This document shows positions 7,523 to 16,892 of a DNA stretch of 64,000 nt, one piece after another. The notes beneath the pieces were generated by a model that made no database searches, had not been told where the DNA came from, and saw only the letters and a program-made list of their open reading frames with translations. The stretch's first letter is position 1. The number at the start of each line of letters is the position of its first letter. Both the position numbers and the translations under genes were made by a program. This DNA is from Pseudomonadales bacterium (GTDB lineage: Bacteria > Pseudomonadota > Gammaproteobacteria > Pseudomonadales > Azotimanducaceae): positions 124,001-188,000 of the forward strand of contig JAHCAL010000005.1 in the NCBI GenBank assembly GCA_019634925.1. The letters are read 5' to 3'.

Positions 7523-8032
7523 CTACTGCAAGCGTACCTGCGCGTTGACGAACCCAGGACGGGCGTCCGCGTCGAACGCGACCCGGGTGACCGCGATGCC
7601 GTTGTTCTCCTCGAGCTGGTGCAGCCAGCGCACCACGTCGTTGAACGGCTGGCCCTGCAGCACGACGCTGACCGCCCCGCTCGCCTCCGGCTGCAGCCGC
7701 GTCAGCTGCAGGCCCTGCGCTTCGGCGGCGCGTGTGATGAGCGGGATCAGCGAACGGTCCTGGGACTGCGTGGCGCTGGCGCGCGCGCGTTCGCGGGCAC
7801 GGGCTTCGTTGGCCCGCATCCAGTCGAGCGTGGCCTGGGCATTGCTGTAACGGTTGTGCTCCACGGTGCGCCAGTCGCTGATCGGCTTCCACACGCCGAG
7901 CCACAGCACCGTCACCAGCGTGACGAGCCCGAGCCCGACGATGATGCGCTGCTCGTTGCGTTCGCGCAGCGCGAGCCAGCGCGCAGGTGCCGTATTGCGC
8001 AGCCGTTCGGCGATCTGTTCGACGCGGCTCAT
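7523..8032 (-). CDS. gspM: Type II secretion system protein M
   Basis: The 169-residue protein has a short cytoplasmic N-terminus, one membrane helix (IIVGLGLVTLVTVLWLGVW, about 29-47) and a periplasmic ferredoxin-like domain containing GLQLTRLQPEASGAVSVVLQ and VVRWLHQLEENNGIAV. This is the GspM layout. GspM partners GspL in the inner-membrane assembly platform. The start overlaps the gspL stop by 4 bases (ATGA). It is the last gsp gene on this strand. Confidence 0.9.
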   Translation of the reverse strand: MSRVEQIAERLRNTAPARWLALRERNEQRIIVGLGLVTLVTVLWLGVWKPISDWRTVEHNRYSNAQATLDWMRANEARARERARASATQSQDRSLIPLITRAAEAQGLQLTRLQPEASGAVSVVLQGQPFNDVVRWLHQLEENNGIAVTRVAFDADARPGFVNAQVRLQ

Positions 8033-9282
8033 GCGCCCTGCCCCGCTTCGCGCACCCTGACACGTGCACGCACGCCCCGTCCCTGCTGCTCGGCCGACGC
8101 GATGTCGACCTGTACGCCGCGCGTGACCAGGCGTTCCTTCAGCTGGTCGAGTTCCTCGTAGCCGGGAATGAACAGGTCGACCGCGAGTTCGCCGCGATCG
8201 AGCGCGTAGTTCAGGCTCTGGATCGAACTGTCGGCCGTCACGGCCGCGGCCAGGTGGCCGAGATTGTCGATCAGCCCCGCGCCGGTCCCCGCACGCTCGC
8301 CCATGGCGGCCTGCATCTGCCGACGGACGTTGGTGATCCGCGTGGTACCCGGGTAGATGTCACGATAGAGCGCGACGCTCTCCGCTTCCAGGCGATCCGC
8401 CTGACGGCTCGCGTGCAGGGCCTCGATCACGTTCGATGCGAGCGCGACCACGACCCAGACCGCCGCGAGAGCTGCGGCGGCGCGCCATTGCAGCCAGTAA
8501 GGGCTCGCCTGCTGGCGCGGACGGTAGGCCCCCTGCAGCAGGTTGACCGCACTACGGCGCGCCTCCGCCTGGGCGGCGAGGAAACCGAGCGTCGAATCGG
8601 CCGCGAGCCCGCTGGTTTCCATGTGGGTGATGGCGACGCCCGGGTCGAGCCGGGCGCGTTCCAGTGGCGCGAGGTCGCCATTGATCAGCAGCAACCGTTC
8701 GGCCGGCAGCGCGTTCAGCGCGATGGCCAGGTTGTCGCGGTCGACGGTGGCGCTCTGGTCGGGCGTGCGTACCAGGGCGAGGTCGCCGTCGAACAGGACG
8801 CTCACCTGCCCGGCCGCGACCGGCAGCAGCTCGGTCTCCGGCAGCAGGAATCCGGGGTGCACGTGCAGCTCGGCGAGGCAGGCGAGCCAGTCCTCGAGCA
8901 GGGTCCGTTCGACCAGGCTGCAGCGCACCGGTGCGCCGCGGCGGATCTCGCCATGGGCGAGATGCATGCGTTCGATGTCGGTGGTGACGAACTCCTCGAC
9001 GACGAACGGCAGCGCACGGCGGATCTGCCCGGCGGTGCGCCCGGGCACGTCGCAGGTGATGCCGAGCACGTACTCGCTCGGCACCGTCACGATCACGTTG
9101 GCGGGATCCTTGAGCCAGGCTGCGTTCGGATCGATCAGGTCCGAGAGTCCGCGGAAATCGGTTTCGCCGTGGGCGCGTACCGCGTCCGCGTCGTCGATGA
9201 TCATCCAGGCGCTCAGGACGTCGTAACCGCCCTCCTCGGAGGCGGTCGCGGGCGAGCGCAGGCGGATGAACAGTTTCGGCAT
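8029..9282 (-). CDS. gspL: Type II secretion system protein L
   Basis: The 417-residue protein has an actin-like cytoplasmic domain (N-terminal about 240 residues), a membrane helix near WRAAAALAAVWVVVALASN (about 268-286) and a periplasmic ferredoxin-like domain ending in VDIASAEQQGRGVRARVRV. GspL anchors the GspE ATPase to the inner membrane and pairs with GspM. Length and order match the family (about 400 residues). It starts 16 bases after the gspK stop and overlaps gspM by 4. Confidence 0.9.
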   Translation of the reverse strand: MPKLFIRLRSPATASEEGGYDVLSAWMIIDDADAVRAHGETDFRGLSDLIDPNAAWLKDPANVIVTVPSEYVLGITCDVPGRTAGQIRRALPFVVEEFVTTDIERMHLAHGEIRRGAPVRCSLVERTLLEDWLACLAELHVHPGFLLPETELLPVAAGQVSVLFDGDLALVRTPDQSATVDRDNLAIALNALPAERLLLINGDLAPLERARLDPGVAITHMETSGLAADSTLGFLAAQAEARRSAVNLLQGAYRPRQQASPYWLQWRAAAALAAVWVVVALASNVIEALHASRQADRLEAESVALYRDIYPGTTRITNVRRQMQAAMGERAGTGAGLIDNLGHLAAAVTADSSIQSLNYALDRGELAVDLFIPGYEELDQLKERLVTRGVQVDIASAEQQGRGVRARVRVREAGQGA

Positions 9283-9298
9283 GGCTTGGGCGTCCCTG

Positions 9299-10315
9299 TC
9301 AGGGCGAAGTCTCGCGAGCGTCCAGCTCTGCCAGAAACAGGCTCCGGAAATTCCTGGAAAGATCGCGGCTGACGAGTTCGATGCGGCCGCTCCCGGGTTC
9401 CCGCCGCAGGACGCTGACCAGCTCGGCCTGGGCGTCGTCGACCCGCGCGCGGATACTCACTTCGAAATACTCGCTTGATACCGAAAGCGCGTCAACGGCG
9501 CCCGCGAGTTCCGGCACCTGCTGCGTGAACTGCGCCACACCGTCGTAATCGCGCGGCTGCCCGGTCAGCGCCTCGAGCGCGGTCTCGGCGAGCGTTGGTT
9601 CGAGCGCGGCCAGCACGTCCGCGCGCGCGGTGTTGACGTTCAGGCGCAGCTCGGTGGTCGGCAGCACGCACAGGCTGTCGGCGATTGCGTCGTACATGTC
9701 CGGCTCGAAATCCTTCAGCAGGCGGAATTCCGAGACATGGGCCGCGAGCCGGTTCGCGGTCCGGTAGGCCGGCTCGTTCAGCAGGTAGTCGCCGTCCTCG
9801 GCGCCGAACCCGCCAGGATCCTGGTCCGCGTCGACCCAGTCACGCCAGGCGTCCGCGAGCGCTTCCGGCAGCCCCTTGTTGCGCAGCAGCTGGCGCAGCC
9901 GCTGCTGGTTCGGGCCGCCCGCCGGCGCTTCCCCGCCTGGCCCGGCTCCCGGCCCGCCGCCCGAGGAACCGGCCGCCACGCTGTTCAGGTTGAAACAGCC
10001 GTTCAGGTCGCGCATCTGCACCTCGAGGAAGCCGTTGTCGATCTCGAACGGCGGCACCGTCTGCGCCCAGATCTCGAGCAAGGTGTCTTTCTGCGCGCCG
10101 CCCTGGCTCAGGTCCTGGTAGAGGATCTGGCGTGCAAAAGTCTCGGCGCCGAGGGCGTAGGCGAGCGCCTGGTCGCCTGCGAAGGCGGCCCGGTACTGGG
10201 CGATCAGCAGGCTGTGCCGGCCCACCATCTGCCAGGCGAGCGCGGCGAGCAGCGCCAGCACCAGCAGCGTGGTGAGCAGCACGACGCCGCGGTTCAGACG
10301 CCCGGTAACGGCCAT
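9299..10315 (-). CDS. gspK: Type II secretion system minor pseudopilin K
   Basis: The 338-residue protein has the long pseudopilin form: a prepilin-type N-terminus with RGVVLLTTLLVLALLAALAW (no Glu at mature position 5, as expected for GspK) and the large globular domain with MRDLNGCFNLNSV, WRDWVDADQDPGGFGAEDGD and ELRLNVNTARADVLAAL. GspK caps the pseudopilus tip with GspI and GspJ. A Gly/Pro-rich insertion (SSGGGPGAGPGGEAPAGG) sits in the loop after the NLNSV strand. The gene overlaps gspJ by 22 bases. Confidence 0.9.
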   Translation of the reverse strand: MAVTGRLNRGVVLLTTLLVLALLAALAWQMVGRHSLLIAQYRAAFAGDQALAYALGAETFARQILYQDLSQGGAQKDTLLEIWAQTVPPFEIDNGFLEVQMRDLNGCFNLNSVAAGSSGGGPGAGPGGEAPAGGPNQQRLRQLLRNKGLPEALADAWRDWVDADQDPGGFGAEDGDYLLNEPAYRTANRLAAHVSEFRLLKDFEPDMYDAIADSLCVLPTTELRLNVNTARADVLAALEPTLAETALEALTGQPRDYDGVAQFTQQVPELAGAVDALSVSSEYFEVSIRARVDDAQAELVSVLRREPGSGRIELVSRDLSRNFRSLFLAELDARETSP

Positions 10316-10959
10316 ACCCGCTCGATCTCGCCAAAGGGTGGGAACTCGATGCGCAGCACGATGGCGGCGAGGCGCAGCGCCGGGTCCAGCGGCGCGCCGC
10401 CGGTTTCCTGTGGCCAGAACGAGTACTCGTTGCCGCTGCGGTCGAGTGCCACGAACTCGACGCGTTCGACCCCGGTGAGCAGTTCCTGCAGCACCGGTTC
10501 GGAATCCGCGGCGCGGTCGAGCACGTTCCAGTAGACCCGGTAGAGCGTGTCCTGCTCGAGCAGGTAGCCGACGCGCTGCACTTCGGCGCGCTGGCGCGCG
10601 AGCGGATTGCGCCAGCCGAGCCGGGTGAACTCGATCAGTCCGTTGGCATCGATCTGGAGCGCGGGCAGCGGTTCGCCCAGCATGTCGCGTACGCCGCGGT
10701 CGACGTACTGCAGGAAATCCCGCTGGATGAACTGCATGGCGCGCTGCACCTCGCCGAGCCGCGCGGCGCGCTCCTGCACCACCTTCTGGTTCCGCGTCAC
10801 GTTGCTCACGATCTGCGCGGTGACGATGCCGATCGCCGCGAACACCGCGAACACCACCAGCATTTCGAGCAGGGTGAAGCCGGCCACGCGCCGGGCGCCG
10901 GCACCGGCACTGCGCACGTGGCGCTCGTGATTCGGCTGGCCCTGCCTGCGGCGATCCAT
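10294..10959 (-). CDS. gspJ: Type II secretion system minor pseudopilin J
   Basis: The 221-residue pseudopilin has a leader of about 26 residues ending in VAG before FTLLEMLVVFAVFAAIGIVTA, the class III signal cleaved by prepilin peptidase. The C-terminal domain reads RAMQFIQRDFLQYVDRGVRD and RVGYLLEQDTLYRVYWNVLDR, as in GspJ. The start at 10959 shares its A with the gspI stop (TGATG), which fixes it. It forms part of the I-J-K tip complex. Confidence 0.9.
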   Translation of the reverse strand: MDRRRQGQPNHERHVRSAGAGARRVAGFTLLEMLVVFAVFAAIGIVTAQIVSNVTRNQKVVQERAARLGEVQRAMQFIQRDFLQYVDRGVRDMLGEPLPALQIDANGLIEFTRLGWRNPLARQRAEVQRVGYLLEQDTLYRVYWNVLDRAADSEPVLQELLTGVERVEFVALDRSGNEYSFWPQETGGAPLDPALRLAAIVLRIEFPPFGEIERVWPLPGV

Positions 10960-11357
10960 CAGTAGCGCCCGACGAACCCGGTCAGCTGGTCGATCGGACC
11001 GATCTCGCGACCGTCCTCGACGGCGGAGACGGCCAGGTCCACGCGGCGCAGCCAGGGATGCGCGGTCTCGGTGACCTCGACCGCGAGGATCCACTCCCGG
11101 CCGCCCATCACCACGCGGTCGCGCGAGCGCCCGGTCGGCACCGCTTCGGCGTCGCGCTCGGTCTGGACGCGCAGGCGCGCGAGCTGGTTCTGCGCGATCC
11201 AGTGCGCGACCGTGCGTCGTTCCAGGCTGAAGGTCTGGTTGACCACGTCGCCGATGCGTGTGGTCACGGCGAACCCGAGGATGGCGAACACGACCAGTGC
11301 CACCATCACCTCGATCAGGGTGAAGCCGCCGCGCCGCATCAGGGTCCTGTCGTTCAC
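10959..11357 (-). CDS. gspI: Type II secretion system minor pseudopilin I
   Basis: The 132-residue pseudopilin has GGFTLIEVMVALVVFAILGF at the prepilin cleavage site, then RRTVAHWIAQNQLARLRV and a beta-rich domain, as in GspI. The GTG start at 11357 overlaps the gspH stop by 4 bases (GTGA); an internal ATG would shorten the leader by six residues. GspI is thought to nucleate the tip complex. Confidence 0.9.
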   Translation of the reverse strand: MNDRTLMRRGGFTLIEVMVALVVFAILGFAVTTRIGDVVNQTFSLERRTVAHWIAQNQLARLRVQTERDAEAVPTGRSRDRVVMGGREWILAVEVTETAHPWLRRVDLAVSAVEDGREIGPIDQLTGFVGRY

Positions 11358-11872
11358 GCGTCGACCCGGCTCGCGCGGACGGGCGCGAGTCCGTCGGAGC
11401 CGACCTGCCAGGCGCCGCCGGGCCGCGCCGGCTCCAGGTACAGCTGGAACGGCGTCACCTCGCCGCTCGAGAACAGCAGCACCTGCGGCAGCCGTTCGCG
11501 GTCGCGCTCCGAGAGTCCCTGGTACTGCTCGGCCTCGATGCGCAGCGTCACGTCGTCCACCGGCAGGGGGGCGCCGAACGGGCGCTGGCTCTGCTCCACC
11601 CAGGCGCCCTGGTCGGGGTCGAACTCGGCGAACCGGATGGCCGCCTCCTCCACGTAGATGCCCCATTCGCGATTGCGCTGCAGCGCGTACTGGCGGGCGA
11701 GTTCGGTGCGGTAGGCGAGCTGTTCCGCGACGCCCTGCAGACGCTGGGCGCTGTCCGCCCCGGTGATGGTGAGCATGACCGTGCCGGTCAGGATCGCCAC
11801 CAGCGTGATCACCACGAGGATTTCGAGCAGCGTGAAGCCGCGCGCGCGTGGGGCGTACTCAGAGGTCCTCAT
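11354..11872 (-). CDS. gspH: Type II secretion system minor pseudopilin H
   Basis: A 172-residue product results from the ATG at 11872, which overlaps the gspG stop; a second ATG five codons upstream is possible. The leader ends RARG before FTLLEILVVITLVAILTG. The globular part includes LAYRTELARQYALQRNREWG and QVLLFSSGEVTPFQLYLEP, matching the GspH family, in which the tip pseudopilin links the major pilin to the I-J-K complex. Confidence 0.88.
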   Translation of the reverse strand: MRTSEYAPRARGFTLLEILVVITLVAILTGTVMLTITGADSAQRLQGVAEQLAYRTELARQYALQRNREWGIYVEEAAIRFAEFDPDQGAWVEQSQRPFGAPLPVDDVTLRIEAEQYQGLSERDRERLPQVLLFSSGEVTPFQLYLEPARPGGAWQVGSDGLAPVRASRVDA

Positions 11873-12293
11873 AGCGGATGTCGGCATTCAGGCCGTCGCC
11901 GCCCTCGTTGCCGTCGGCGCCGAGCGAGAACAGGTTGAACCCGGTGCCGGTACGCTCGTAAACGTACGGCGAGCCCCACGGGTCCGTCGGAACCTTCTTG
12001 AGGTAGCCGTCGGGGTTGTAGTTCTTCGGCTCCGGGAATCCGCTCGGCATGCTGACGAGTGCCTCGAGGCCCTGGTCGGTCGAGGGATAGTGGAAGTTGT
12101 CGAGCCGGTAGATGTCGAGCGCGTTGGCGAGGCTGCGCAGATCGCTCTGGGCGGCGGTGACGCGGGCCTGGTCCGGCCGGCCGAGCAGGTTCGGCACGAT
12201 CACGGCGCCGAGAATGCCGATGATCACCACCACGACCAGGATCTCGATCAGGGTGAAGCCGCGGGTCCTGGTGGAGGTCTTAGGGTGTGACAT
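11859..12293 (-). CDS. gspG: Type II secretion system major pseudopilin G
   Basis: The 144-residue protein has leader MSHPKTSTRTRG, then FTLIEILVVVVIIGILGAVI, followed by YRLDNFHYPSTDQGLEALV, YLKKVPTDPWGSPYVY and a C-terminal LGADGNEGGDGLNADI. These are the hallmarks of the major pseudopilin, including the calcium-binding loop near the C-terminus. The ATG at 12293 was chosen because it gives the normal short leader; the frame stays open further upstream. Confidence 0.95.
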   Translation of the reverse strand: MSHPKTSTRTRGFTLIEILVVVVIIGILGAVIVPNLLGRPDQARVTAAQSDLRSLANALDIYRLDNFHYPSTDQGLEALVSMPSGFPEPKNYNPDGYLKKVPTDPWGSPYVYERTGTGFNLFSLGADGNEGGDGLNADIRYEDL

Positions 12294-12394
12294 GGGTACT
12301 GAATCCCGAAAAATAGCGTTCAACTGATTGAAGACAATAGCATTGCAGTATGACGTGGTTGTTGCGCCGGTACGCATTGCGGTCCTCGCCGGGG

Positions 12395-13609
12395 CTAGAC
12401 CAGCTGGTTCATGTTGAGAATCGGCAAGAGGATCGCCATGACGATGAACATCACCATGCCGCCCATCACCAGGAGCATCATCGGCTCGAACAGGCGCACG
12501 ATGGTCGTCACGATCCGTTTGACCTCCGCCTGCTGGTAGACCGCGACCTTCTCAAGCATGGCGTCCAGTTCGCCGCTCGACTCGCCGCTCGCCACCATGT
12601 GCAGAAGCATGGGCGGAAAGTGTCCGACACCTTCCAGCGCAATGCGCAGGCTCGAGCCTTCGCTCACCCGCTGGGTGGCGTCACCGAGACGCCGCTTCAG
12701 CCAGGCATTGGATACCACATTCGCGGCAATGTTCATTGCCTCGACCAGCGGCACGCCGCTGCTGGTCAGGATGCTGAGCGTGTTCGCGTAACGCGCGGCG
12801 TTGCTGCTGCGGGTGATCCGGCTGACCAGCGGCATGGAAAGTTTCTGCCGATCCCATGCTTCGCGGATGGCCAGCTGGTCGAGCAGCCAGCGCGCCCCGG
12901 CCACCAGGCCGACGATACCGAGCAGGATCAGCCACCAGTAGTTGCGCGCGATTTCGGATGCGCCGATCAGGAACCGGGTCGAAGCCGGCAGCTCCTGGCC
13001 GACGTTTTCGAGCACGCCGACCATGTCCGGCACCACGTAGACCATCAGGGCGCCGACGATGGCGAACGCCAGCAGCGTGAGCAGCACCGGGTACAGCAGC
13101 GCCATTTCCACGTCGCGCCGCGACTCGAACTGGCGCTCCTGGTAGTCGGCGAGGTTCTCGAGCACCTTGTCGAGGTGCCCGGACTGCTCGCCGGCTGCGA
13201 CCGTCGAGCGGTACATGCCGTTGAAGCTGCGCGGGTAGTCGCCGAGCGCGCCAGCGAGCGAGTGGCCCTCCAGTACGCGGCTCCTGATGCCCATGACCAG
13301 CGCCCGCACGTGCTGCTTTTCCGACTGCTGGGCGACCGCGTTCAGCGCTTCCTCGATCGGCAGGCCGGCGGCCACCAGGGTCGCGAGCTGCCGGGTGAGC
13401 AGCACCCGGTCGAGGGCGCCGAGGCCGCGACTGAACGAAAGGAGGCTGGCACGGGTCTGCTGGCGGCGTTCCGACGCGGCTTCGACGTGCAGCGGCACCA
13501 GCCCCTGGTCGCGCAGCATCTGGCGCGTCTGGCGCAGGCTGTCGGCTTCGAGTACGCCGCGGCGGCGCCGGCCGCGGGTATCGAGCGCGGCGTATTCGAA
13601 CGCGGCCAT
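12395..13609 (-). CDS. gspF: Type II secretion system inner-membrane protein F
   Basis: The 404-residue polytopic protein begins AAFEYAALDTRGRRRRGVLE, the canonical GspF N-terminus. It has two repeated cytoplasmic domains (about 70-170 and 270-370), each followed by membrane helices (YPVLLTLLAFAIVGALMVYV, WLILLGIVGLVAGARWLL and the C-terminal MMLLVMGGMVMFIVMAILLP). It forms the platform that couples GspE to pseudopilus growth. The gap to gspE is 7 bases; to gspG 101 bases. Confidence 0.93.
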   Translation of the reverse strand: MAAFEYAALDTRGRRRRGVLEADSLRQTRQMLRDQGLVPLHVEAASERRQQTRASLLSFSRGLGALDRVLLTRQLATLVAAGLPIEEALNAVAQQSEKQHVRALVMGIRSRVLEGHSLAGALGDYPRSFNGMYRSTVAAGEQSGHLDKVLENLADYQERQFESRRDVEMALLYPVLLTLLAFAIVGALMVYVVPDMVGVLENVGQELPASTRFLIGASEIARNYWWLILLGIVGLVAGARWLLDQLAIREAWDRQKLSMPLVSRITRSSNAARYANTLSILTSSGVPLVEAMNIAANVVSNAWLKRRLGDATQRVSEGSSLRIALEGVGHFPPMLLHMVASGESSGELDAMLEKVAVYQQAEVKRIVTTIVRLFEPMMLLVMGGMVMFIVMAILLPILNMNQLV

Positions 13610-13616
13610 GCGCGGC

Positions 13617-15146
13617 TCAGTCTTCCATCGTGACGCGCAGGACTTCCTGCACCGTGGTCAGGCCGCCGAGCACCTTGTCGCGGCCATCGTCGCGGATGCC
13701 GGGTGCGTGCTGGCGCGCGTACGTGGTCATCTCCTGCTCGGACGCGCGATCGTGGATCAGCTGGCGCAGCGTGTCGTCGACCACAATCAGCTCGTAGATA
13801 CCGAGGCGTCCGCGGAAACCCGTGTGCTGGCACTGTTCGCAGCCGCCCGGCTCGTGGACGGTCGCGCTACCGAGGCGCAGGAACTGCAGTTCGGTCGCGG
13901 TCGCCGCGCGCGGACGCTTGCAGTCCGGGCAGAGCACGCGCACCAGGCGCTGGGCCAGTACGCCGACCAGGCTCGACGAGAGCAGGAACGGCTCCACGCC
14001 CATGTCGATCAACCGGTTGACCGCGCCGATGGCCGTGTTGGTGTGGAGCGTCGACATGACGAGGTGGCCGGTCAGACTCGCCTGCACGGCGACTTCGGCG
14101 GTTTCCAGGTCGCGGATCTCCCCCACCATCACCACGTCCGGGTCCTGGCGCAGGATCGCGCGCAGGCCACGCGCGAAGGTCATGTCCGCCTTGGTATTCA
14201 CCTGGGTCTGGCCGATGCCGCTCAGGTTGTATTCGATCGGGTCCTCGACGGTGAGGATGTTGATCGTCGCGGTATTGAGCTCGGCGAGCGACGAGTACAG
14301 CGTGGTGGTCTTGCCCGAGCCCGTGGGGCCGGTGACCAGGAAGATGCCGTGCGGCTTGTGCACGATCTCGCGCAGGCGTTCGAGGGTCTTCGGGTCCATG
14401 CCGAGGTTCTCGAGGCGCAGGCGGCCGGCCTGCTTGTCGAGCAGCCGCAGCACCACACGTTCGCCGTTGCTCGACGGCAGCGTCGAGACCCGCACGTCCA
14501 CTTCCCGTCCGCCGATCCGAAGCGAGATGCGACCATCCTGCGGGACCCGCTTTTCGGCGATGTCGAGCCGCGCCATGACCTTGATGCGCGACACCAGGAG
14601 CGGCGCCAGCTGGCGCTTCGGCCGCACCATCTCGCGCATCACGCCGTCGACCCGGAAGCGGACCACCAGGTCCTTCTCGAAGGTCTCGATGTGGATGTCG
14701 GATGCGTTCTCGCGGATGGCTTCCGCGAGCAGCGCGTTGATGAGCCGGATGATCGGCGCATCGTCCTCCTGCTCGAGCAGGTCCTCGGTCTCCGGCACCG
14801 ACTCGGCGAGGCTCATGAGATCGAGCTCGTCGCCCATGTCCTCGACCATCTGACGCGCGGCAGAACCATCGCGTGCATAGGTGGTTGCGACGAGTTTCTC
14901 GAACTCGTCTTCGGTCACGAGCCGGATCGAGAGCGGTCGCTGCGCGAAGCGTTTCAGCTCCGCCAGGGTGGCGAGGCCGGGCTCGCTGCGACAGGCGACC
15001 ACCGCCTGGCCGTTCGGACCGGGCGTGTCGAGGATCAGCGCACCGAACCGGCGCGCGAACGCGAACGGCAGGAGTCGCGCGGGTTCCTGCAGCAGCGTGG
15101 TCACGCCGCCGGGTGGGGTGGTGGCCGGTTGAGCCGGTTGATTCAT
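13617..15146 (-). CDS. gspE: Type II secretion ATPase E
   Basis: This is the 509-residue hexameric ATPase. Visible motifs are Walker [16 protein letters not shown], the Asp box region [20 protein letters not shown], Walker [16 protein letters not shown] and a His box ([11 protein letters not shown]). A zinc-binding loop has paired cysteines in CPDCKRPRA and [10 protein letters not shown]. The N-terminal domain binds GspL. The ATG at 15146 was chosen because upstream codons show no family similarity. It is the first gsp gene of this operon and is divergent from pyrB, leaving 151 bases for both promoters. gspC and gspD are not in the window. Confidence 0.95.
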   Translation of the reverse strand: MNQPAQPATTPPGGVTTLLQEPARLLPFAFARRFGALILDTPGPNGQAVVACRSEPGLATLAELKRFAQRPLSIRLVTEDEFEKLVATTYARDGSAARQMVEDMGDELDLMSLAESVPETEDLLEQEDDAPIIRLINALLAEAIRENASDIHIETFEKDLVVRFRVDGVMREMVRPKRQLAPLLVSRIKVMARLDIAEKRVPQDGRISLRIGGREVDVRVSTLPSSNGERVVLRLLDKQAGRLRLENLGMDPKTLERLREIVHKPHGIFLVTGPTGSGKTTTLYSSLAELNTATINILTVEDPIEYNLSGIGQTQVNTKADMTFARGLRAILRQDPDVVMVGEIRDLETAEVAVQASLTGHLVMSTLHTNTAIGAVNRLIDMGVEPFLLSSSLVGVLAQRLVRVLCPDCKRPRAATATELQFLRLGSATVHEPGGCEQCQHTGFRGRLGIYELIVVDDTLRQLIHDRASEQEMTTYARQHAPGIRDDGRDKVLGGLTTVQEVLRVTMED

Positions 15147-15297
15147 TGGCGCGGGGCCTGCCGGTACGTCCGTGTACCGCGAATCATAGCAGCCCCCCTG
15201 CCCCGCGCTGAAGGCGCGCATGCCGCCTCTAGTGGAACCGCCGTCACATTGATTACCATTGCCGCGCCTGCCGGCCGGGAATTTTCTCCGGCCATCA

Positions 15298-16335
15298 ATG
15301 ACTTCTGGGAGACTTCAGGTGGAATTCGTCGGGAGCCACGTCCTGTCGGTGGATCAGTTCGACCGCGGTGCGATCCAGCGGATATTCGCCGTCGCCGACG
15401 AGATGGCACCCTATGCCCGCCGCGAGCGCATCACCCGCGTGCTGGAAGGCGCGATCCTGTCCAACATGTTCTTCGAGCCGAGCACACGCACCCGGATCTC
15501 GTTCGGCTGTGCGTTCAACATGCTGGGCGGGGAAGTTCGCGAAACCACCGAACTCAAGTCGTCGGCGCTGGCCAAGGGCGAGTCGCTGCAGGACACCGCG
15601 CGCGTGCTCTCGGGCTACAGCGACGTGATCGTGATGCGGCATTACGAAGCGGGCTCGGTCGCGGAGTTCGCACGCGCGAGTCGTGTCCCGGTGCTGAACG
15701 CAGGTGACGGGCCGAACGAGCACCCGAGCCAGGCGCTGCTCGACCTCTACACGATCCGCAAGGAACTGAAGAGCCGCGACCGGGGCGTCGACGGCCTGCG
15801 CATCGCGCTGGTGGGCGATCTCAAGTACGGGCGTGCCGTGCACTCGCTCTGCAAGCTGCTCGCCCTGTACGACAACGTGCACTACAAGCTGGTGGCGCCA
15901 CCCGAACTGGGTCTGCCGGGGTCGATCGTCGACGAGCTGCGCTCAGCCGGGCACGTGGTCTCGGAATACAGCCAGCTGCAGCCCGGGATCGACCACGTCG
16001 ACATCCTGTACGTGACCCGTACCCAGGAGGAGCGTTTTCCGAGCCAGGCCGAGGCGGACCGCTACCGCGGTCTGTTCCGGCTCAACCAGGCGATCTACAC
16101 CCAGCACTGCGAGCCCAACACGGTGATCATGCACCCGCTGCCGCGCGATTCCCGCGCCCAGGCGCAGGAACTCGACGACGACCTGATCGAGCATCCGAAC
16201 CTGGCGATTTTCCGCCAGACCGACAACGGCATCCTGGTGCGAATGGCGCTGTTCGCACTGGTGATGGGCGTGGCGGACCGGGTGCACGAATACGCGCGCC
16301 CGGTCACGTGGGCGACGACCCGACGGTTCGCCTGA
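15298..16335 (+). CDS. pyrB: Aspartate carbamoyltransferase catalytic subunit
   Basis: The enzyme makes N-carbamoyl-L-aspartate from carbamoyl phosphate and aspartate, the first committed step of pyrimidine synthesis. The 345-residue product has the carbamoyl-phosphate site [48 protein letters not shown] and the C-terminal [12 protein letters not shown] used ATG 15298; a TTG at 15259 and a GTG at 15319 are alternatives. It is about 30 residues longer than E. coli PyrB, mostly at the C-terminus. No regulatory pyrI or dihydroorotase-like pyrC' gene follows. Confidence 0.93.
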   Translation: MTSGRLQVEFVGSHVLSVDQFDRGAIQRIFAVADEMAPYARRERITRVLEGAILSNMFFEPSTRTRISFGCAFNMLGGEVRETTELKSSALAKGESLQDTARVLSGYSDVIVMRHYEAGSVAEFARASRVPVLNAGDGPNEHPSQALLDLYTIRKELKSRDRGVDGLRIALVGDLKYGRAVHSLCKLLALYDNVHYKLVAPPELGLPGSIVDELRSAGHVVSEYSQLQPGIDHVDILYVTRTQEERFPSQAEADRYRGLFRLNQAIYTQHCEPNTVIMHPLPRDSRAQAQELDDDLIEHPNLAIFRQTDNGILVRMALFALVMGVADRVHEYARPVTWATTRRFA

Positions 16336-16386
16336 ACGAACCGCGTCGGGCACGTGCACCGGCCAGTCGAGGGGTCAGCCGAGCGG

Positions 16387-16818
16387 TCAGTCGACTGAGG
16401 GCATCCGCTCCGACCAGGCTTTCGGCGCGCTCTTGTAGCCGCGGCATTCGGCCAGGAACTTGGTCGCCTGTGCCCACGCCTTCTGCGCACCGAGGCGCTT
16501 GATCGAGAACTCGCGCACGTGCGACCGGCCGTCGGTCTGGACCTGCACCCGGAATGCGGGCGAAGGGCGCCGTACCAGGTTGATGCCGCGTACGCCGGTG
16601 CTGTGGCGCGTGTCGGTTGCCGCATCGCGTACGCGCCGGGCACGGGCCTTTTCCTGCTCTTCCTGCCAGCTCTCGTCGAGCGCCTTGGCTTCCCTGTAGA
16701 CCTGCCGGGCGCGGGTCTTGCTGAGGCCGATGAGGCTGAAATAATGCTGGCGCAGTTTGCCGTCGATGCTGCGCGCCACGCGCAGCAGCTGACCGTTGTT
16801 GAGTTCGTAGACTGCCAA
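16387..16818 (-). CDS. Hypothetical protein with an AP2-like C-terminal region
   Basis: The 143-residue basic protein begins AVYELNNGQLLRVARSIDGK, followed by a charged helical linker (YREAKALDESWQEEQEKARARR). The final third, GINLVRRPSPAFRVQVQ, then SHVREFSIKRLGAQKAWAQA, has the alternating strands and single helix of AP2/integrase-type DNA-binding domains. That assignment rests on pattern only. The preceding Shine-Dalgarno is weak. It lies between pyrB (convergent) and etfA (same strand, upstream), separated from etfA by a possible hairpin. Confidence 0.5.
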   Translation of the reverse strand: MAVYELNNGQLLRVARSIDGKLRQHYFSLIGLSKTRARQVYREAKALDESWQEEQEKARARRVRDAATDTRHSTGVRGINLVRRPSPAFRVQVQTDGRSHVREFSIKRLGAQKAWAQATKFLAECRGYKSAPKAWSERMPSVD

Positions 16819-16851
16819 GTTGGACTCCCTGATACCTGCTGGATGATGAGC

Positions 16852-16877
16852 GGACGCACCCGCTTGCGGATGCGTCC
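16852..16877. other. Inverted repeat downstream of etfA
   Basis: GGACGCA (16852-16858) and TGCGTCC (16871-16877) could form a 7-bp stem with a 12-base loop in the 74-base gap after etfA. There is no T tract on either strand, so it is not a standard intrinsic terminator; it may stabilise the etfBA mRNA end. Confidence 0.35.
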
Positions 16878-16892
16878 CCGTCGTTACGACCC

